Positions 12,150 through 22,164 of a stretch of DNA of 64,000 nt are shown here, piece by piece. A model generated the notes under the pieces. It searched no databases, had not been told where the DNA came from, and saw nothing but the letters and a program-made list of their open reading frames with translations. The position numbers and the translations under genes are program-made. Source of the DNA: Gammaproteobacteria bacterium (ex Lamellibrachia satsuma) (lineage in GTDB: Bacteria; Pseudomonadota; Gammaproteobacteria; Chromatiales; Chromatiaceae); NCBI GenBank assembly GCA_019623805.1, contig CP053680.1:3326001-3390000 (forward strand), written 5' to 3'. Numbering within the stretch: position 1 is the first letter of the stretch; the number at the start of each line of letters is the position of its first letter.

Positions 12150-13868
12150 TCATTGGTTTTGCTTACCGGCTGTTGTACCGGCGGGGATGGGCCCAATGTA
12201 GCCCGTAATCGAAGCTGCATCCAGTGGATGCTGGATCACGCTGAAAAGATAGTCCCAGCCGTTGACGTCGGGGAAATGGTAGGCGCCGGTGATCTCTGCG
12301 CCGAGCGGGGCGGTCTGGATGCGGGTCAATTCCCCACTGGTGACCCGGTAGGCCCAGAGCGCATTGTTGCGATGACCTTTAGAGGAATCCTCGGCAATGA
12401 TCAGGGTGTCCTGTCCCTGGATGAAGGTCAGGTTATCGGGGTTGGCGATGCCGGCGGTATCGCAAAGATTCTCCGGGTCGTCTTTGGCCGGATGTCCGGT
12501 CACAAGCGCCCGCATGCTGTGGGCAACATACGTCTCGTCCAGTTCCAGCGTGTAGACGGCGCCACAGGGATTGTAGGGCAGGCGGATATGGTTGGGGCCA
12601 CCCCGGTCCCACCGGTCGTTGGGAAGATTTCCCTTTCGGTTGTCCTCCATCCCTTTTGACAGCGATGTCATGGCGACATAAAGGTGGTTTGTTGCCGAAT
12701 CGTAGGTCACCCCCTCCATCTTGCTGAATTCAGTGGTCGCCCCTAACAAGGCCGCGTAGCGGCGGCTCTCCAAACGGGATGCGGCCTGCTCCATGCCGGA
12801 TCTGACTCGCAGGCACTCGTGTTGCCAACGGGTATTGATGGCCCGGTAGCCGTTGGGGCATTCGTTACCCAGACCGGGATGGCTATGGTGGAATATCTCA
12901 TCAAAATCGATGCGCCGGTCGATCTGCTTTTTTATCGTCGCGTCATCGGCATGCCCCAGCGGAATCCAGTCCAGTTTTGCGCTGCCCCCATCGAGACGGC
13001 TGGTCTGAATCCAGTGTGCGGCGAAGAGTCTCCCACTGGAGAGATCCCCGGCCCGGTCGGCCACAAAGCGGAACAGTGCGGTGTTGTTGCCGTCATCGGT
13101 GATATAGACGGTTTTGCGATCGGGCATCACGATGCCGGCTTCCGGAGAGAAACGCCCCATCGCGTAGTGCCGGGTGAGCTTGACCTGATCGAACGAGTCG
13201 ACGCGGGCCTCCAGTTGCCAGCCGTAGTCGTAGGGATTGAGTTGAGTAGGATCTCCACCCATATAGCTGGCCATCGACTGAAAGGAACGACCGGGGATAT
13301 CATCGACCACCGCTGCGTTGGGTTCGTACTCCTCCGATGCGAGGTGTGTGCTCCAGGGCGTGACACTGCCTGCACAGAGATTCCAGGCTCCCTTGAGAGG
13401 CGTCAGATCGAGTGGCCGGGTACGTTTTACCTTCAGAAGACCGGTTTCGGCACTCTGGCGGAGTTCGCTGAGATAGATTCCAGCAGGCATGTCTTCGAAT
13501 TGAGAGAGCAGGAAAATTTCCCCGTCTACCTGCAAAAGGGAGGAGAAGTCGTTGCTGTTGGAAATTCGTGGGTTGCCATCCTCTTTTTTCAGAGGCTGGC
13601 CGTGAGCGTCGTGCAGCAGGCCGAAGGTTTCATCACCAAAACGATCCCCATTGCGGAAGAGTGGGTGATAGCCGATGGCAACGGTCTCTTCCCCCAAGTC
13701 GACCGCCCGGGAGGTGCGGGTCACTTGTTGTGCCTCTGCTGCCACAGGTACCGGAATGCTGTGGAAATGCAGCTTTTGTGCGGCCTGAGAGGGGAGTGTT
13801 ATGCAGAGCCAGCAGAACAATCCCGCCTGAAACCAGCACCTTAAAGATTTCAGCTGGAAAAGTGTCAT
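12150..13868 (-). CDS. PhoX/DUF839-family secreted phosphatase-like protein
   Basis: 572 residues from the ATG at 13868. A Sec-type signal peptide (LFCWLCITLPSQA-A) is followed by a predicted propeller-like DUF839 region: LCAGSVTPWSTHLASEEYEP, YITDDGNNTALFRFVADRAG, then AMTSLSKGM, YTLELDE and NPDNLTFIQGQDTLIIAEDS. This is the order seen in PhoX-type alkaline phosphatases (Ca/Fe cofactor, extracytoplasmic). It lacks the twin-arginine signal usual for PhoX, so substrate and cofactor are not assured. The ATG overlaps the stop of the upstream Smr gene (ATGA), so the pair is co-translated. The frame is open to 14072, but that part shadows the Smr gene. Confidence 0.75.
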   Translation of the reverse strand: MTLFQLKSLRCWFQAGLFCWLCITLPSQAAQKLHFHSIPVPVAAEAQQVTRTSRAVDLGEETVAIGYHPLFRNGDRFGDETFGLLHDAHGQPLKKEDGNPRISNSNDFSSLLQVDGEIFLLSQFEDMPAGIYLSELRQSAETGLLKVKRTRPLDLTPLKGAWNLCAGSVTPWSTHLASEEYEPNAAVVDDIPGRSFQSMASYMGGDPTQLNPYDYGWQLEARVDSFDQVKLTRHYAMGRFSPEAGIVMPDRKTVYITDDGNNTALFRFVADRAGDLSSGRLFAAHWIQTSRLDGGSAKLDWIPLGHADDATIKKQIDRRIDFDEIFHHSHPGLGNECPNGYRAINTRWQHECLRVRSGMEQAASRLESRRYAALLGATTEFSKMEGVTYDSATNHLYVAMTSLSKGMEDNRKGNLPNDRWDRGGPNHIRLPYNPCGAVYTLELDETYVAHSMRALVTGHPAKDDPENLCDTAGIANPDNLTFIQGQDTLIIAEDSSKGHRNNALWAYRVTSGELTRIQTAPLGAEITGAYHFPDVNGWDYLFSVIQHPLDAASITGYIGPIPAGTTAGKQNQ

Positions 13869-14413
13869 CGTCGGCCTTTTTTTGGATTGCGCAGCAGGAC
13901 ATAGACGGCGCCGGTGCCGCCGTCGCGCCGGGTGGCGGAGCTGAAGGCAAGGACATCTTCGCGCTGGCGCAGCCAGAGGTTGATCTTCTGTTTCAGCACC
14001 GGCTGGCGGTTCTCTGAGCCATAACCCTTGCCGTGGATGATGCGGGCGCAGCGGATATGTCGCTGCTGACACTCGGTCAGGAAGAGTCCCAGATTTTCCC
14101 GCGCATAAGCGACGGTAAGTCCGTGCAGATCGAGTTCAAGGCCGACTTCGAACCGTCCCCTGCGCAGATCGCGGATCACACGATCCTGTACCCCCGGACG
14201 ACTGAACAGCAGTTCGTCGGTGGCTTCGATCTCGGTGTCGGAGTAGTGGTCGGTATCGGAAAAACCGCCGTCATCCTCATCTTCCAGGTTGAGTGGTCTG
14301 GGAGGCAGGCGCTTCTTATACGGCTCGGTCTTATCCTGGGGAAGCGGACTGATATCGTCCAGCGACTCCCGGAATAGATTCGACTCATCTTCCCGCTTGG
14401 ATTTTTTGCCCAT
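13865..14413 (-). CDS. Smr-domain protein (SmrA/SmrB type)
   Basis: 182 residues. A charged N-terminal extension (about 1-85) precedes the Smr domain with LDLHGLTVAYARENL and RIIHGKGYGS, the DLHG and HGKG motifs of small MutS-related nucleases. Stand-alone Smr proteins of proteobacteria cut nucleic acids; SmrB acts on mRNA at collided ribosomes. Which paralog this is cannot be decided by eye. First gene of a two-gene unit with the PhoX-like protein. Confidence 0.85.
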   Translation of the reverse strand: MGKKSKREDESNLFRESLDDISPLPQDKTEPYKKRLPPRPLNLEDEDDGGFSDTDHYSDTEIEATDELLFSRPGVQDRVIRDLRRGRFEVGLELDLHGLTVAYARENLGLFLTECQQRHIRCARIIHGKGYGSENRQPVLKQKINLWLRQREDVLAFSSATRRDGGTGAVYVLLRNPKKGRR

Positions 14414-14470
14414 GATCTCAGTTGTCAGTGCGTCAGATTCCGATTACAGAACTGCTGAATATTTGAGTTA

Positions 14471-14562
14471 CTGTCATTTCGACCGTAGGGAAAAATCTCA
14501 TACTTCCGACAGCGAGTAAGCGCTCCGCTGCTTGAGACCTCTCCCGATGGTCGAGATGACAG
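14471..14562. repeat. Dispersed palindromic repeat, family C copy 2
   Basis: Left arm CTGTCATTTCGACCGTAGGG and right arm CTCCCGATGGTCGAGATGAC are near-complementary and enclose about 40 bases. Same family as 7989-8059 and 61227-61317. Confidence 0.75.
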
Positions 14563-14630
14563 GTTTCTCTATTCGTTCAGAAGTTCCCTAAAGTGTAGGG
14601 AGGAATCTGCCCTATCTCAAACCGGCCGTC

Positions 14631-14852
14631 CTACCTGAGTGGTTTTATCAGATACTCCAGACCGTTGATCTTTATCTCCAAAGTCAGCTGCATCAACATA
14701 CCGAGTCGACCCTGGGGGAATCCTTTGTCTGAAAACCAGAGCAGGTAGGCCTCAGGCAGGTCAATGAGAGGTCGGCCCTTGTATTTGCCGAAAGGCATCT
14801 GCATGCTTGCAACTGAGATAAGGTCCTCTTTTTCAAACAAGGTGGTAGTCAT
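14631..14852 (-). CDS. DUF3820-family small protein
   Basis: 73 residues. The motif MPFGKYKGRPLIDLPEAYLLWF is the DUF3820 signature (a small family sometimes labelled quorum-sensing-regulated virulence factor). Function unknown. Its ATG (14850-14852) lies two bases from the start of the divergent gene at 14855, so the promoters must overlap coding sequence. Confidence 0.8.
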   Translation of the reverse strand: MTTTLFEKEDLISVASMQMPFGKYKGRPLIDLPEAYLLWFSDKGFPQGRLGMLMQLTLEIKINGLEYLIKPLR

Positions 14853-14854
14853 TG

Positions 14855-15634
14855 ATGTTCGGTTTCCTGAAAGACAAACCTGCCCTCGATGAAGCGTCGA
14901 TCGAGTGGCTGTTTGACCTCTATGCCTGGGCGCTGAGAAATTTTGATGCCGGGTTTTTTAACCACGAAACGATCCTGGTTGTACCCTCTAACGACCATTT
15001 TCCCGGCAGGGAGAGCTCGCTTCATGGGATGGCTGATCTGATTTTTGAACAGGCTAAGGGATATGCGGGAATGGCGCATTGGCCAACTCGGCTGATCGAT
15101 CAGAGCAGCTGTCACATCATGGCGCCGCCAAAGCTGCAGATCGAGGGCGCTCTGCGCGGGTTACAGGGCAGTGTTCCCGATTCCGTCGATGAGGTGAACC
15201 GATTGACCATCACCTACGATCCTGCCCTGGTGAATAACCCCGAAGCGCTTATCGCCACTTATGCCCATACGCTGGCCCACTATCTGGGTTCAGCCGCCCA
15301 GGAACCACCGCCGGGTGGAGAGCAGAACTGGCCCCACTGCACTGAGGTGCTTGCGGTGTTCCTGGGATTTGGACTGATGTTTGCCAACAGCGCCTCTCGT
15401 TTTAAGGTCAGTTCCTGCGGCAGTTGTGGCGGCGGTCAGGCAGAGCGCTCAAGCTATCTGTCTCAATTCGATATTACCTACGCGCTGGCGATGTTTGCGG
15501 TCTTGAAGGAGATGCCTGACAAGGTGGTGTTGCGCCACCTCAAGAAGTCTCTGCGGAGTTATTACAAGCAGGCGGCCAGGGATGTTCGGAGACGGGAGGA
15601 GATGTTGTCGCGGCTACGCGGCATCGGTGTCTGA
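14855..15634 (+). CDS. Conserved protein with zincin-like HxxxH...E pattern
   Basis: 259 residues, no signal peptide or membrane span. No family name recognised with confidence. A helix-like segment YAHTLAHYL contains H138-x3-H142, and 22 residues later CTEVLAVFLGFGLMFANSA contributes E164. This is the geometry of gluzincin-type metallopeptidases (HExxH-like with Glu replaced by Thr at the second motif position, so activity is doubtful). A CGSCGG pair (C188, C191) follows. It lies ahead of surE. The TTG at 14852 is in frame, but ATG at 14855 is preferred. Confidence 0.65.
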   Translation: MFGFLKDKPALDEASIEWLFDLYAWALRNFDAGFFNHETILVVPSNDHFPGRESSLHGMADLIFEQAKGYAGMAHWPTRLIDQSSCHIMAPPKLQIEGALRGLQGSVPDSVDEVNRLTITYDPALVNNPEALIATYAHTLAHYLGSAAQEPPPGGEQNWPHCTEVLAVFLGFGLMFANSASRFKVSSCGSCGGGQAERSSYLSQFDITYALAMFAVLKEMPDKVVLRHLKKSLRSYYKQAARDVRRREEMLSRLRGIGV

Positions 15635-15725
15635 AGTGCGGAATTAAAGGGTTCGGATACGGCGGATGATGCGTTTATAAATAAGGTGTTACCGCAGGCT
15701 ATTTCCAGTATATTTACCCCCCAAT

Positions 15726-16472
15726 ATGAAGATCCTGCTGAGCAATGACGATGGCTATCAGGCGCCTGGGCTGCAGGCCCTGGCGGAACGCCTTTCCGAG
15801 TTGGGAGAGATTCTGGTAGTGGCGCCCGAGCGGGACCGTAGCGGGGCCAGCAATTCCCTCACCCTCGATCATCCATTACGTCCGCGAACCATGGACAATG
15901 GTTTTATCCGTGTCGATGGCACGCCGACGGATTGTGTGCATCTTGCCATCACCGGTTTGCTGCATGAAGAGCCTGACATCGTGGTGTCGGGGATTAATTC
16001 CGGTGCCAATATGGGGGATGACGTGCTCTATTCAGGCACCGTGGCGGCGGCAACCGAGGGGCGTTTTCTCGGACTGCCGGCTGTTGCCGTCTCGATGAAC
16101 TCCCATGATCCTGAACACTATGAAACCGGAGCGCGGGTGGCGCGGGAACTGGTGCAGCGGCTTTGCGAGAAACCGCTCTCAACGGATGTGATCCTCAACG
16201 TGAATGTGCCGGATCTGCCTTATGAATCGTTACGGGGTTTTCGCACCACCCGGCTTGGTCACCGTCACAAGGCGGAACCCGTGGTAAAGACCAAGGATCC
16301 CCGTGGAAAGACCATCTATTGGGTCGGACCCGCCGGTGCCGAGCAGGATGCAGGACCAGGTACGGATTTTCACGCCGTGCGGGAGGGCTTTGTCTCGGTC
16401 ACCCCGCTGCAGGTGGATCTGACCCGGCATGACGCTTTGGACAGTATCAAAAGCTGGCTGGTGGAGATGTGA
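15726..16472 (+). CDS. surE: 5'/3'-nucleotidase SurE
   Basis: 248 residues. [16 protein letters not shown] carries the metal-binding Asp pair (D8, D9); GASNSLTL and [19 protein letters not shown] complete the active site. SurE dephosphorylates nucleoside monophosphates and short polyphosphate in stationary phase. First gene of surE-pcm-yqaA-nlpD-rpoS, a classical gammaproteobacterial order. Overlaps pcm by one base. Confidence 0.97.
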   Translation: MKILLSNDDGYQAPGLQALAERLSELGEILVVAPERDRSGASNSLTLDHPLRPRTMDNGFIRVDGTPTDCVHLAITGLLHEEPDIVVSGINSGANMGDDVLYSGTVAAATEGRFLGLPAVAVSMNSHDPEHYETGARVARELVQRLCEKPLSTDVILNVNVPDLPYESLRGFRTTRLGHRHKAEPVVKTKDPRGKTIYWVGPAGAEQDAGPGTDFHAVREGFVSVTPLQVDLTRHDALDSIKSWLVEM

Positions 16473-17131
16473 TGCGTCCCGAGCATCAGGGTATAGGTAT
16501 GACCTCTCCACGTACCCGGGAGCGCCTGATTCAACGCCTCAGACAGAACGGTATCCGCGATCTGCGTGTCCTCGAGGCGATGCGCAATACGCCGCGGCAT
16601 ATATTCGTCGACGAAGCCCTGGCCAGCCGGGCCTACGAGGATACTGCGCTGCCGATCGGCCATGGCCAGACCATATCCCAGCCCTACATTGTGGCCCGTA
16701 TGACGGAAGTCCTATTGGAGGGGGGGGTGATGGACAAGGTGCTTGAGATCGGGACCGGATCCGGCTATCAATGTGCGATTCTTGCACAGCTGGTATCCCG
16801 TGTGCACAGTGTGGAACGAATCGGCGCCTTGCAGGAGCGCGCCCGGATACGGCTTCGTGATATGGGTTTGCGTAATATCCGCCTGAAACACAGTGACGGC
16901 GGCATCGGCCTGCCGGAGTATGCACCTTTTGATGGCATCCTGGTCACCGCCGCGCCCGAGGGTATTCCCCGCGCTCTGCTGGATCAGCTGAATCCTGGTG
17001 GGCGGCTGGTTTTGCCGAGCAAATCGGAAGGTCGACAGATCTTGTTACGGGTGACCCGTACGTCACGCGGTTTTGAACAGGAACAGCTCGAAGCGGTCAA
17101 CTTCGTACCCTTACAAGGAGGGGTGCTTTAA
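16472..17131 (+). CDS. pcm: Protein-L-isoaspartate O-methyltransferase
   Basis: About 219 residues. Methylates L-isoaspartyl residues to repair aged proteins. [36 protein letters not shown] is the PCMT lead motif (split over about 46-81), followed by the SAM loop [11 protein letters not shown] and [10 protein letters not shown]. The ATG at 16472 overlaps the surE stop and has GGAG before it; ATG at 16499 ([10 protein letters not shown]) also fits homologs. Confidence 0.94.
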   Translation: MRPEHQGIGMTSPRTRERLIQRLRQNGIRDLRVLEAMRNTPRHIFVDEALASRAYEDTALPIGHGQTISQPYIVARMTEVLLEGGVMDKVLEIGTGSGYQCAILAQLVSRVHSVERIGALQERARIRLRDMGLRNIRLKHSDGGIGLPEYAPFDGILVTAAPEGIPRALLDQLNPGGRLVLPSKSEGRQILLRVTRTSRGFEQEQLEAVNFVPLQGGVL

Positions 17132-17709
17132 TGCGTCTATTCTCGTCCCTTTATAGCCGAACCATGCAGTGGTCGCGCCATCCCCATGCGCCGCGCTATC
17201 TGGCAGGTCTGAGTTTTGCTGAGTCTTCGTTCTTTCCGATCCCACCCGATGTGATGTTGGCCCCGATGACGTTGGCGAACCCTGCGCGCGCCTGGTACTT
17301 TGCCGCGCTGACCACCGTTGCATCTGTGCTGGGGGGGCTGCTGGGTTATGCTATCGGCCTCTTTTTCTTCGATCTGGTGGAACCCCACCTGCACGATCTG
17401 GGATATTGGGATCGCTATTTGCTGGCCAAAGCCTGGTTCGATGAGTGGGGGTTCTGGGCGATATTCCTGGCGGGCTTTTCGCCGATTCCCTACAAGATTT
17501 TTACCATCACGGCGGGGGTGATCTCCATGCCGCTGCTGCCGTTTACCCTGGCGTCGCTGATTGGCCGTGGAACCCGCTTCTTTCTGGTAGCGGCGCTGAT
17601 GGCGTGGGGCGGCGAACGCATGGAGACGGCACTGCACAAGTATATTGACCGAATTGGTTGGGCGCTGGTGGTGGTATTTCTGGTTGCCCTGGTGCTCCTG
17701 AAGGGCTGA
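17131..17709 (+). CDS. YqaA-type DedA/VTT-family membrane protein
   Basis: 192 residues, four or five membrane segments. FAESSFFPIPPDVML and FLAGFSPIPYKIFTITAGV are the paired re-entrant motifs of the SNARE-associated/DedA group; the shorter YqaA branch is meant. Likely lipid or undecaprenyl-phosphate flippase-related function; substrate unknown. It overlaps the pcm stop by one base and is found at this site in many relatives. Confidence 0.85.
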   Translation: MRLFSSLYSRTMQWSRHPHAPRYLAGLSFAESSFFPIPPDVMLAPMTLANPARAWYFAALTTVASVLGGLLGYAIGLFFFDLVEPHLHDLGYWDRYLLAKAWFDEWGFWAIFLAGFSPIPYKIFTITAGVISMPLLPFTLASLIGRGTRFFLVAALMAWGGERMETALHKYIDRIGWALVVVFLVALVLLKG

Positions 17710-17750
17710 GGCCAACAATCAGGCCAACTATTTGGAGGCAAGGCGTCACA

Positions 17751-18581
17751 TTGAAACTGGTCAGACTCAGCTTGTCCAAAAGGATGGTGGATGGCCTGTT
17801 GGTGATCGGTCTTGTCGTGCTGGCAGGTGGGCTGACGGCCTGTGGCTCAACCGGTGGCGGTGCGCCGGTCTCCAGTCGTACAGCTGAACCAAAAGTTGTA
17901 AAAAGTACCGGATACTACAAAGTCCGGTCCGGAGATACGCTCTACGCGATCGCATGGCGGCAGGGCCTGGACTATCATCGGTTGGCAGCATGGAACGGTA
18001 TCAGAGGTCCGAAATACCGTATCTATCCGGGCCAGAGGCTGCGCCTGACACGGCCGCCAGGCAGAAATGCGGCACTGACCAAACCCAAGAGATCGCAAAG
18101 CCAGCCCGAGGTAACTCCAATAAAGAAGAGGGTGAAGGTAGAGCCAATTGCGCCAAAACAGGCCAAAACGGGAACGGCATCGAAGATCGGCAAAGAATCG
18201 GTCAAGTTAAGCTGGCGTTGGCCGACAAGTGGCAGAGTGGTGCAGACTTACTCATCCAGGGACCGGAACCGCAAAGGGATTCGCATTAGTGGCCACCCCG
18301 GCCAGTCAGTGAAAGCGGCGGAAGCGGGCAGGGTGGTCTATAGCGGCAGTGGACTTGTCGGCTATGGAAACCTTATTATCATCAAACATAATAATAATTT
18401 TCTAAGTGCCTATGGGTACAATCGAAAACTCCTCGTAAAAGAGGGGGACAAAGTGGCAAGAGGCGATAGTATTGCGGATATGGGATTGCCTCGAAAGGGA
18501 GCGGAACCCCTACTGCATTTTGAGATCAGAAAGCAGGGTAAGCCGGTGAATCCCTTGGGGCTCTTGCCACGCAACCGATAG
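17751..18581 (+). CDS. nlpD: NlpD-type lipoprotein, LysM plus degenerate LytM (amidase activator)
   Basis: About 276 residues. Lipoprotein signal with basic start and lipobox LTAC (VVLAGGLTACGS), LysM domain at about 53-97 (YYKVRSGDTLYAIAWRQGLD), a Lys/Pro-rich linker, and a C-terminal M23/LytM domain (about 150-275). In the LytM domain FLSAYGYN stands where active enzymes have a catalytic His, so it is probably non-enzymatic like NlpD/EnvC, which activate the amidase AmiC at the septum. Start: TTG at 17751, with AAGG seven bases upstream and a charged N-region. Just upstream of rpoS; in Escherichia coli the rpoS promoter lies within nlpD. Confidence 0.88.
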   Translation: MKLVRLSLSKRMVDGLLVIGLVVLAGGLTACGSTGGGAPVSSRTAEPKVVKSTGYYKVRSGDTLYAIAWRQGLDYHRLAAWNGIRGPKYRIYPGQRLRLTRPPGRNAALTKPKRSQSQPEVTPIKKRVKVEPIAPKQAKTGTASKIGKESVKLSWRWPTSGRVVQTYSSRDRNRKGIRISGHPGQSVKAAEAGRVVYSGSGLVGYGNLIIIKHNNNFLSAYGYNRKLLVKEGDKVARGDSIADMGLPRKGAEPLLHFEIRKQGKPVNPLGLLPRNR

Positions 18582-18606
18582 TCGATGTCTGAGTGGAGGA
18601 TGATGG

Positions 18607-19608
18607 ATGAGCAAAGGTGGGAGCGATGAGACGGCGCTGATGGACGAACCCAACGATGCAAATGCGGCTGGCAAAGACTCGGTGTCGAGTGATAAGCCTG
18701 AAGTTTCCTCCAAGCCGGAAACAGCCCAAAAGCTGAAGAAACCCAGTGCACGTGCTGCGCGGGAGCCCAATGATGCGCAGATGGATGCCACCCGGCTATA
18801 TCTCAATGAAATAGGTATCTCCAAGCTGCTGACGGCGGAAGAGGAGGTCTACTTCTCTCGATTGGCCCAAAAGGGGGATCAGTCTGCCCGCCAGCGCATG
18901 ATCGAAAGTAATCTCCGGCTGGTGGTGAAGATTGCCCGCCGCTATATGAATCGTGGTCTGGCGTTGCTGGACCTGATAGAAGAGGGGAATCTCGGGTTAA
19001 TCCGGGCGGTGGAGAAATTTGATCCTGAGCGGGGTTTTCGCTTCTCCACCTATGCGACCTGGTGGATACGTCAGACCATCGAGCGTGCGATCATGAATCA
19101 GACCCGCACCATCCGCCTCCCTATCCATGTAGTCAAAGAGATCAACGTCTATCTGCGGGCTGCCCGCCAATTGGCGCAGACCCTTGATCACGAGCCCTCA
19201 TCAGAGGAGATTGCCGATCTGCTCGACAGGCCTATCGGTGAAGTCAAGCGCATGCTCGGACTCAATGAACGGGTGACCTCTGTCGACACGCCCTACGGAA
19301 AAGATGCAGATAAACCGTTGCTGGACACAATCCCCGATGAACGGGCCAGTGATCCAACGATCGATATTCAGAACGATGGATTAAATGCCAATCTGGATAG
19401 ATGGTTGGAGAAGCTTAATGATAAGCAGCGCGAAGTTGTCGAACGTCGTTTCGGGCTGCATGGTTACGAGAACTCCACACTTGAGCAGGTGGCGAACGAG
19501 TTGGGTGTGACTCGTGAACGGGTGCGGCAGATCCAGATGGATGCTTTGCGGCGCTTAAGGGATATTCTGGAACGTGACGGTTTTTCCGTGGATACTATAT
19601 TTAAGTAG
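18607..19608 (+). CDS. rpoS: RNA polymerase sigma factor RpoS
   Basis: 333 residues, sigma-70 family without the large region 1.1 of RpoD. Region 1.2 [21 protein letters not shown]; region 2 [27 protein letters not shown] and [16 protein letters not shown]; region 3 [17 protein letters not shown]; region 4 [20 protein letters not shown] with [21 protein letters not shown]. Directs stationary-phase and stress transcription. ATG at 18607 with GGAGGA six bases before. The nlpD-rpoS neighbourhood supports RpoS over other sigma-70 paralogs. Confidence 0.95.
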   Translation: MSKGGSDETALMDEPNDANAAGKDSVSSDKPEVSSKPETAQKLKKPSARAAREPNDAQMDATRLYLNEIGISKLLTAEEEVYFSRLAQKGDQSARQRMIESNLRLVVKIARRYMNRGLALLDLIEEGNLGLIRAVEKFDPERGFRFSTYATWWIRQTIERAIMNQTRTIRLPIHVVKEINVYLRAARQLAQTLDHEPSSEEIADLLDRPIGEVKRMLGLNERVTSVDTPYGKDADKPLLDTIPDERASDPTIDIQNDGLNANLDRWLEKLNDKQREVVERRFGLHGYENSTLEQVANELGVTRERVRQIQMDALRRLRDILERDGFSVDTIFK

Positions 19609-19648
19609 CAGCCTGCTTAAAACAGTAACCTACGGCGGAAATCTTATT

Positions 19649-20401
19649 TTGAACAGTGCCTCTTCATGTGTTTGCCGGACGCAGCGGTGTTTGACGGAAG
19701 AACCTCTCGAAGTGGAGTGCGATTCCTGTGGCCTTGATCCCATCTGCCAGGTACTCGATTATGCAGAGCCAGGCAGCGGGGTTCCCGAGGGTGTCCTGTT
19801 GCGCCGGCTGCCGGTGGCCAGGGGTGAGACACTGTTTCAAGCCAACGGAGTCTTCAGTTCGATTTTTGCCGTCAAATCCGGCTCCTTCAAGACCTATATC
19901 CCCTCTACTGGAAAAGGCGATCGGGTGATCGGTTTCCATCAGCCTGGCGAGTTGATCGGCGTCGAGGCGGTCTCCAGCGGCAGTTATCCCTGTACTGCGC
20001 GTGCGCTGGAGCCCAGCAGCGTATGTGAACTGTGGATTTCACGGCTACCGGAGGCGGGTCGCCCCAATGAGGTCGTCCAGCAGGCGCTGATCCAATTGCT
20101 CGGCAGCGAGGTGGCATTCAGCCATATCGTCGCCACCGCGCTGATTCAGCAGAATGGCGAGCAAAGACTGGCAGCGTTTCTACTGAATATTTCCCACCGC
20201 CGTTCAGAGCGTGGATTGCCGGAAAGCGAATTCTGTCTGCAGATGTCCCGCGGCGATATCGCCAACTACCTTGGCCTGGCCAGCGAGACAGTAAGCCGTC
20301 TGTTGACCCGGTTTCAGAATCAGGGATTGATTGCTCTGCGCCGTAAGCAGGTTCTGCTGCGGGATCACGCCGGGCTGATGTTGATCATAGAGCCCAACTA
20401 A
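19649..20401 (+). CDS. Second FNR/Anr-type regulator with intact Fe-S cysteines
   Basis: About 250 residues, Crp/Fnr family. Cys cluster CDSCGLDPIC (C-x2-C-x5-C) and the central Cys in PSSVCELW keep all four [4Fe-4S] ligands. Effector domain includes VIGFHQPGELIGVEAV; HTH recognition helix ETVSRLLTRFQNQGLI is that of FNR. It is thus a second oxygen sensor beside the fnr gene at 2462-3220, with which it shares these motifs but little else. It stands immediately upstream of the cbb3 operon and may be its dedicated regulator (inference). No good ATG: TTG at 19649 is a guess (GGCGGAA ten bases before); it begins just after rpoS. Confidence 0.85.
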   Translation: MNSASSCVCRTQRCLTEEPLEVECDSCGLDPICQVLDYAEPGSGVPEGVLLRRLPVARGETLFQANGVFSSIFAVKSGSFKTYIPSTGKGDRVIGFHQPGELIGVEAVSSGSYPCTARALEPSSVCELWISRLPEAGRPNEVVQQALIQLLGSEVAFSHIVATALIQQNGEQRLAAFLLNISHRRSERGLPESEFCLQMSRGDIANYLGLASETVSRLLTRFQNQGLIALRRKQVLLRDHAGLMLIIEPN

Positions 20402-20712
20402 AAAGCGGTTCTTTACTTCCTGTCAGCAAGATCATTCTCCGCTTATTCGCGCATAAAATGTACGGAAATCCAATTAGTTTATTAGCGATTCCATTGTCTT
20501 GGGTCAATCAAATAACAATAAAAAATTTTATACCAGCATAATCAATGGCTTAATGGCACCATATGGCTGTCTGGGTTGATGCATTGGATCTTGACATTTG
20601 TCAGGATTGAGAGTGAGATATGCCACGCCTCATTGTGTGATTTCACATGGTGGGCAATTGGGGTTTCCCGAAAATTCACGCAACGTTCAATAATCTGTAA
20701 AGAGGGGGGTTC
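20402..20712. other. ccoN upstream region
   Basis: 311 bases without a gene, A+T-rich in its middle (an AAAAATTTTA stretch). It contains the FNR/Anr-type box at 20591-20604 and ends in the ccoN ribosome binding site (GAGGGGGG). No other element is clear. Confidence 0.6.
20591..20604. promoter_or_regulatory. FNR/Anr-type box in front of ccoN
   Basis: TTGAC-ATTT-GTCAG is a near-symmetric match to the FNR/Anr consensus TTGAY-N4-RTCAA. A weak -10-like CATTGT at 20631 would place the box near -45, close to the class II activator position. Match seen; activation of the cbb3 operon under low oxygen is inferred from known FNR/Anr control. Confidence 0.6.
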
Positions 20713-22146
20713 ATGGACGCCGCAGCAGAACAGAAGTACAATCTCGGTATTGTACGCTGGTTCACCGTCATGGCAGTTGTCTACCTGGTAGTAGGCACTC
20801 TGGTGGGGACTTACGTCGCCTCAGAACTGGCATGGCCATTTCTGAACTTTGATATTCCGTATCTCACATTTGGGCGCTTGCGTCCGCTCCACACCAACGC
20901 AGTCATCTTTGCTTTTGGCGGATGTGCGTTGATGGCAACGTCTTTCTACAGTGTTCAGCGCACCTGCGGTGTCAGTCTGTGGAGTGACAAACTGGCCTGG
21001 TTCGTCTTCATTGGCTGGAACCTGATCATCGTCTCCGCCGTCATCACTCTGCCCCTGGGTATCAACCAGGCTAAGGAGTATGCAGAGCTGGAGTGGCCGA
21101 TCGATCTGGCAATTGCCGTGGTCTGGCTCGCCTACATGTTCAACTTTGTCATGACCCTGGCGACCCGGAAGAGCTCTCACATCTATGTGTCCAACTGGTT
21201 CTTCCTGGGCATGATGGTGATGATCACCTATCTGCACGTGGTCAACAGCCTGGCGATCCCGGTTGATCTGTTCAAGTCCTACTCACTGTTCTCCGGTGTA
21301 CAGGATGCGATGATCCAGTGGTGGTGGGGCCATAATGCAGTAGGTTTCTACCTGACTGCCGGTTTCCTGGGCATCATGTATTACTTCGTGCCCAAGCAGG
21401 CGGGTCGTCCCGTCTACTCCTATCGTCTGTCAGTTATCCACTTCTGGGCGCTGATGTTCGGATATGTATGGCTGGGCGCGCATCATCTGCAGTACACCGC
21501 TCTGCCTGACTGGACCGGTTCTCTGGGTGCGGCTGTCTCCATCGCCATGATCATTCCTTCCTGGGGTGGTGCGGTGAACGGTATGATGACTCTCTCCGGT
21601 GCATGGGACAAACTGCGTACTGACTATGTCCTGCGTTTCCTGATCATGTCTCTGGCCTTCTACGCCATGTCGACCTTCGAAGGTCCGATCATGTCGATCA
21701 AGACGGTTAATGCGCTCTCCCACTACACCGACTGGACCGTTGGTCACGTACACTCCGGTGCGCTGGGCTGGGTTGCCATGGTTGCTATCGGCGCCATCTA
21801 TCACATGATGACCCGCACCTTCCACACCGAAATGTGGTCCACCAAGCTGATCAATGCCCACTTCTGGACTGCCACCATCGGTACCGTGGTCTACGTTGTG
21901 GCTATGTGGGTATCCGGTATCATGCAGGGCCTGATGTGGCGTGCTTACGACGAGTACGGCACTTTGGCTTACACCTTCGCAGAGTCTGTTGAAGCGATGC
22001 ATCCCTATTACGCAATGCGCGCCATCGGCGGCATGATCTTCGTAACCGGTGCTCTGCTGATGCTTATCAACGTGCTGATGACGGTCCGCAAGGCCGCCAG
22101 CGAAGGTAGTGTGCGAGCGGCTTCCACCGCTGCCGCTAGCGCTTAA
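20713..22146 (+). CDS. ccoN: cbb3-type cytochrome c oxidase subunit I
   Basis: 477 residues, about twelve membrane segments, heme-copper oxidase core. His ligands can be seen in [14 protein letters not shown], the CuB region [25 protein letters not shown] and the heme pair in [17 protein letters not shown]. Reduces oxygen to water with high affinity and pumps protons at the inner membrane. First gene of ccoN-O-Q-P. Preceded by GAGGGGGG and an FNR-type box. The C-terminus ends in an Ala/Ser-rich tail. Confidence 0.97.
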   Translation: MDAAAEQKYNLGIVRWFTVMAVVYLVVGTLVGTYVASELAWPFLNFDIPYLTFGRLRPLHTNAVIFAFGGCALMATSFYSVQRTCGVSLWSDKLAWFVFIGWNLIIVSAVITLPLGINQAKEYAELEWPIDLAIAVVWLAYMFNFVMTLATRKSSHIYVSNWFFLGMMVMITYLHVVNSLAIPVDLFKSYSLFSGVQDAMIQWWWGHNAVGFYLTAGFLGIMYYFVPKQAGRPVYSYRLSVIHFWALMFGYVWLGAHHLQYTALPDWTGSLGAAVSIAMIIPSWGGAVNGMMTLSGAWDKLRTDYVLRFLIMSLAFYAMSTFEGPIMSIKTVNALSHYTDWTVGHVHSGALGWVAMVAIGAIYHMMTRTFHTEMWSTKLINAHFWTATIGTVVYVVAMWVSGIMQGLMWRAYDEYGTLAYTFAESVEAMHPYYAMRAIGGMIFVTGALLMLINVLMTVRKAASEGSVRAASTAAASA

Positions 22147-22164
22147 TAAAGGGGGTTTGTCAAA

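Noticed and set aside
13869..14072. N-terminal extension of the PhoX-like protein
   Set aside because: It is the Smr gene read in another frame; the signal peptide starts at 13868.
20499..20511. Second FNR box upstream of ccoN (TTGGG-TCA-ATCAA)
   Set aside because: The spacer is three bases, not four, and the left half-site is poor.
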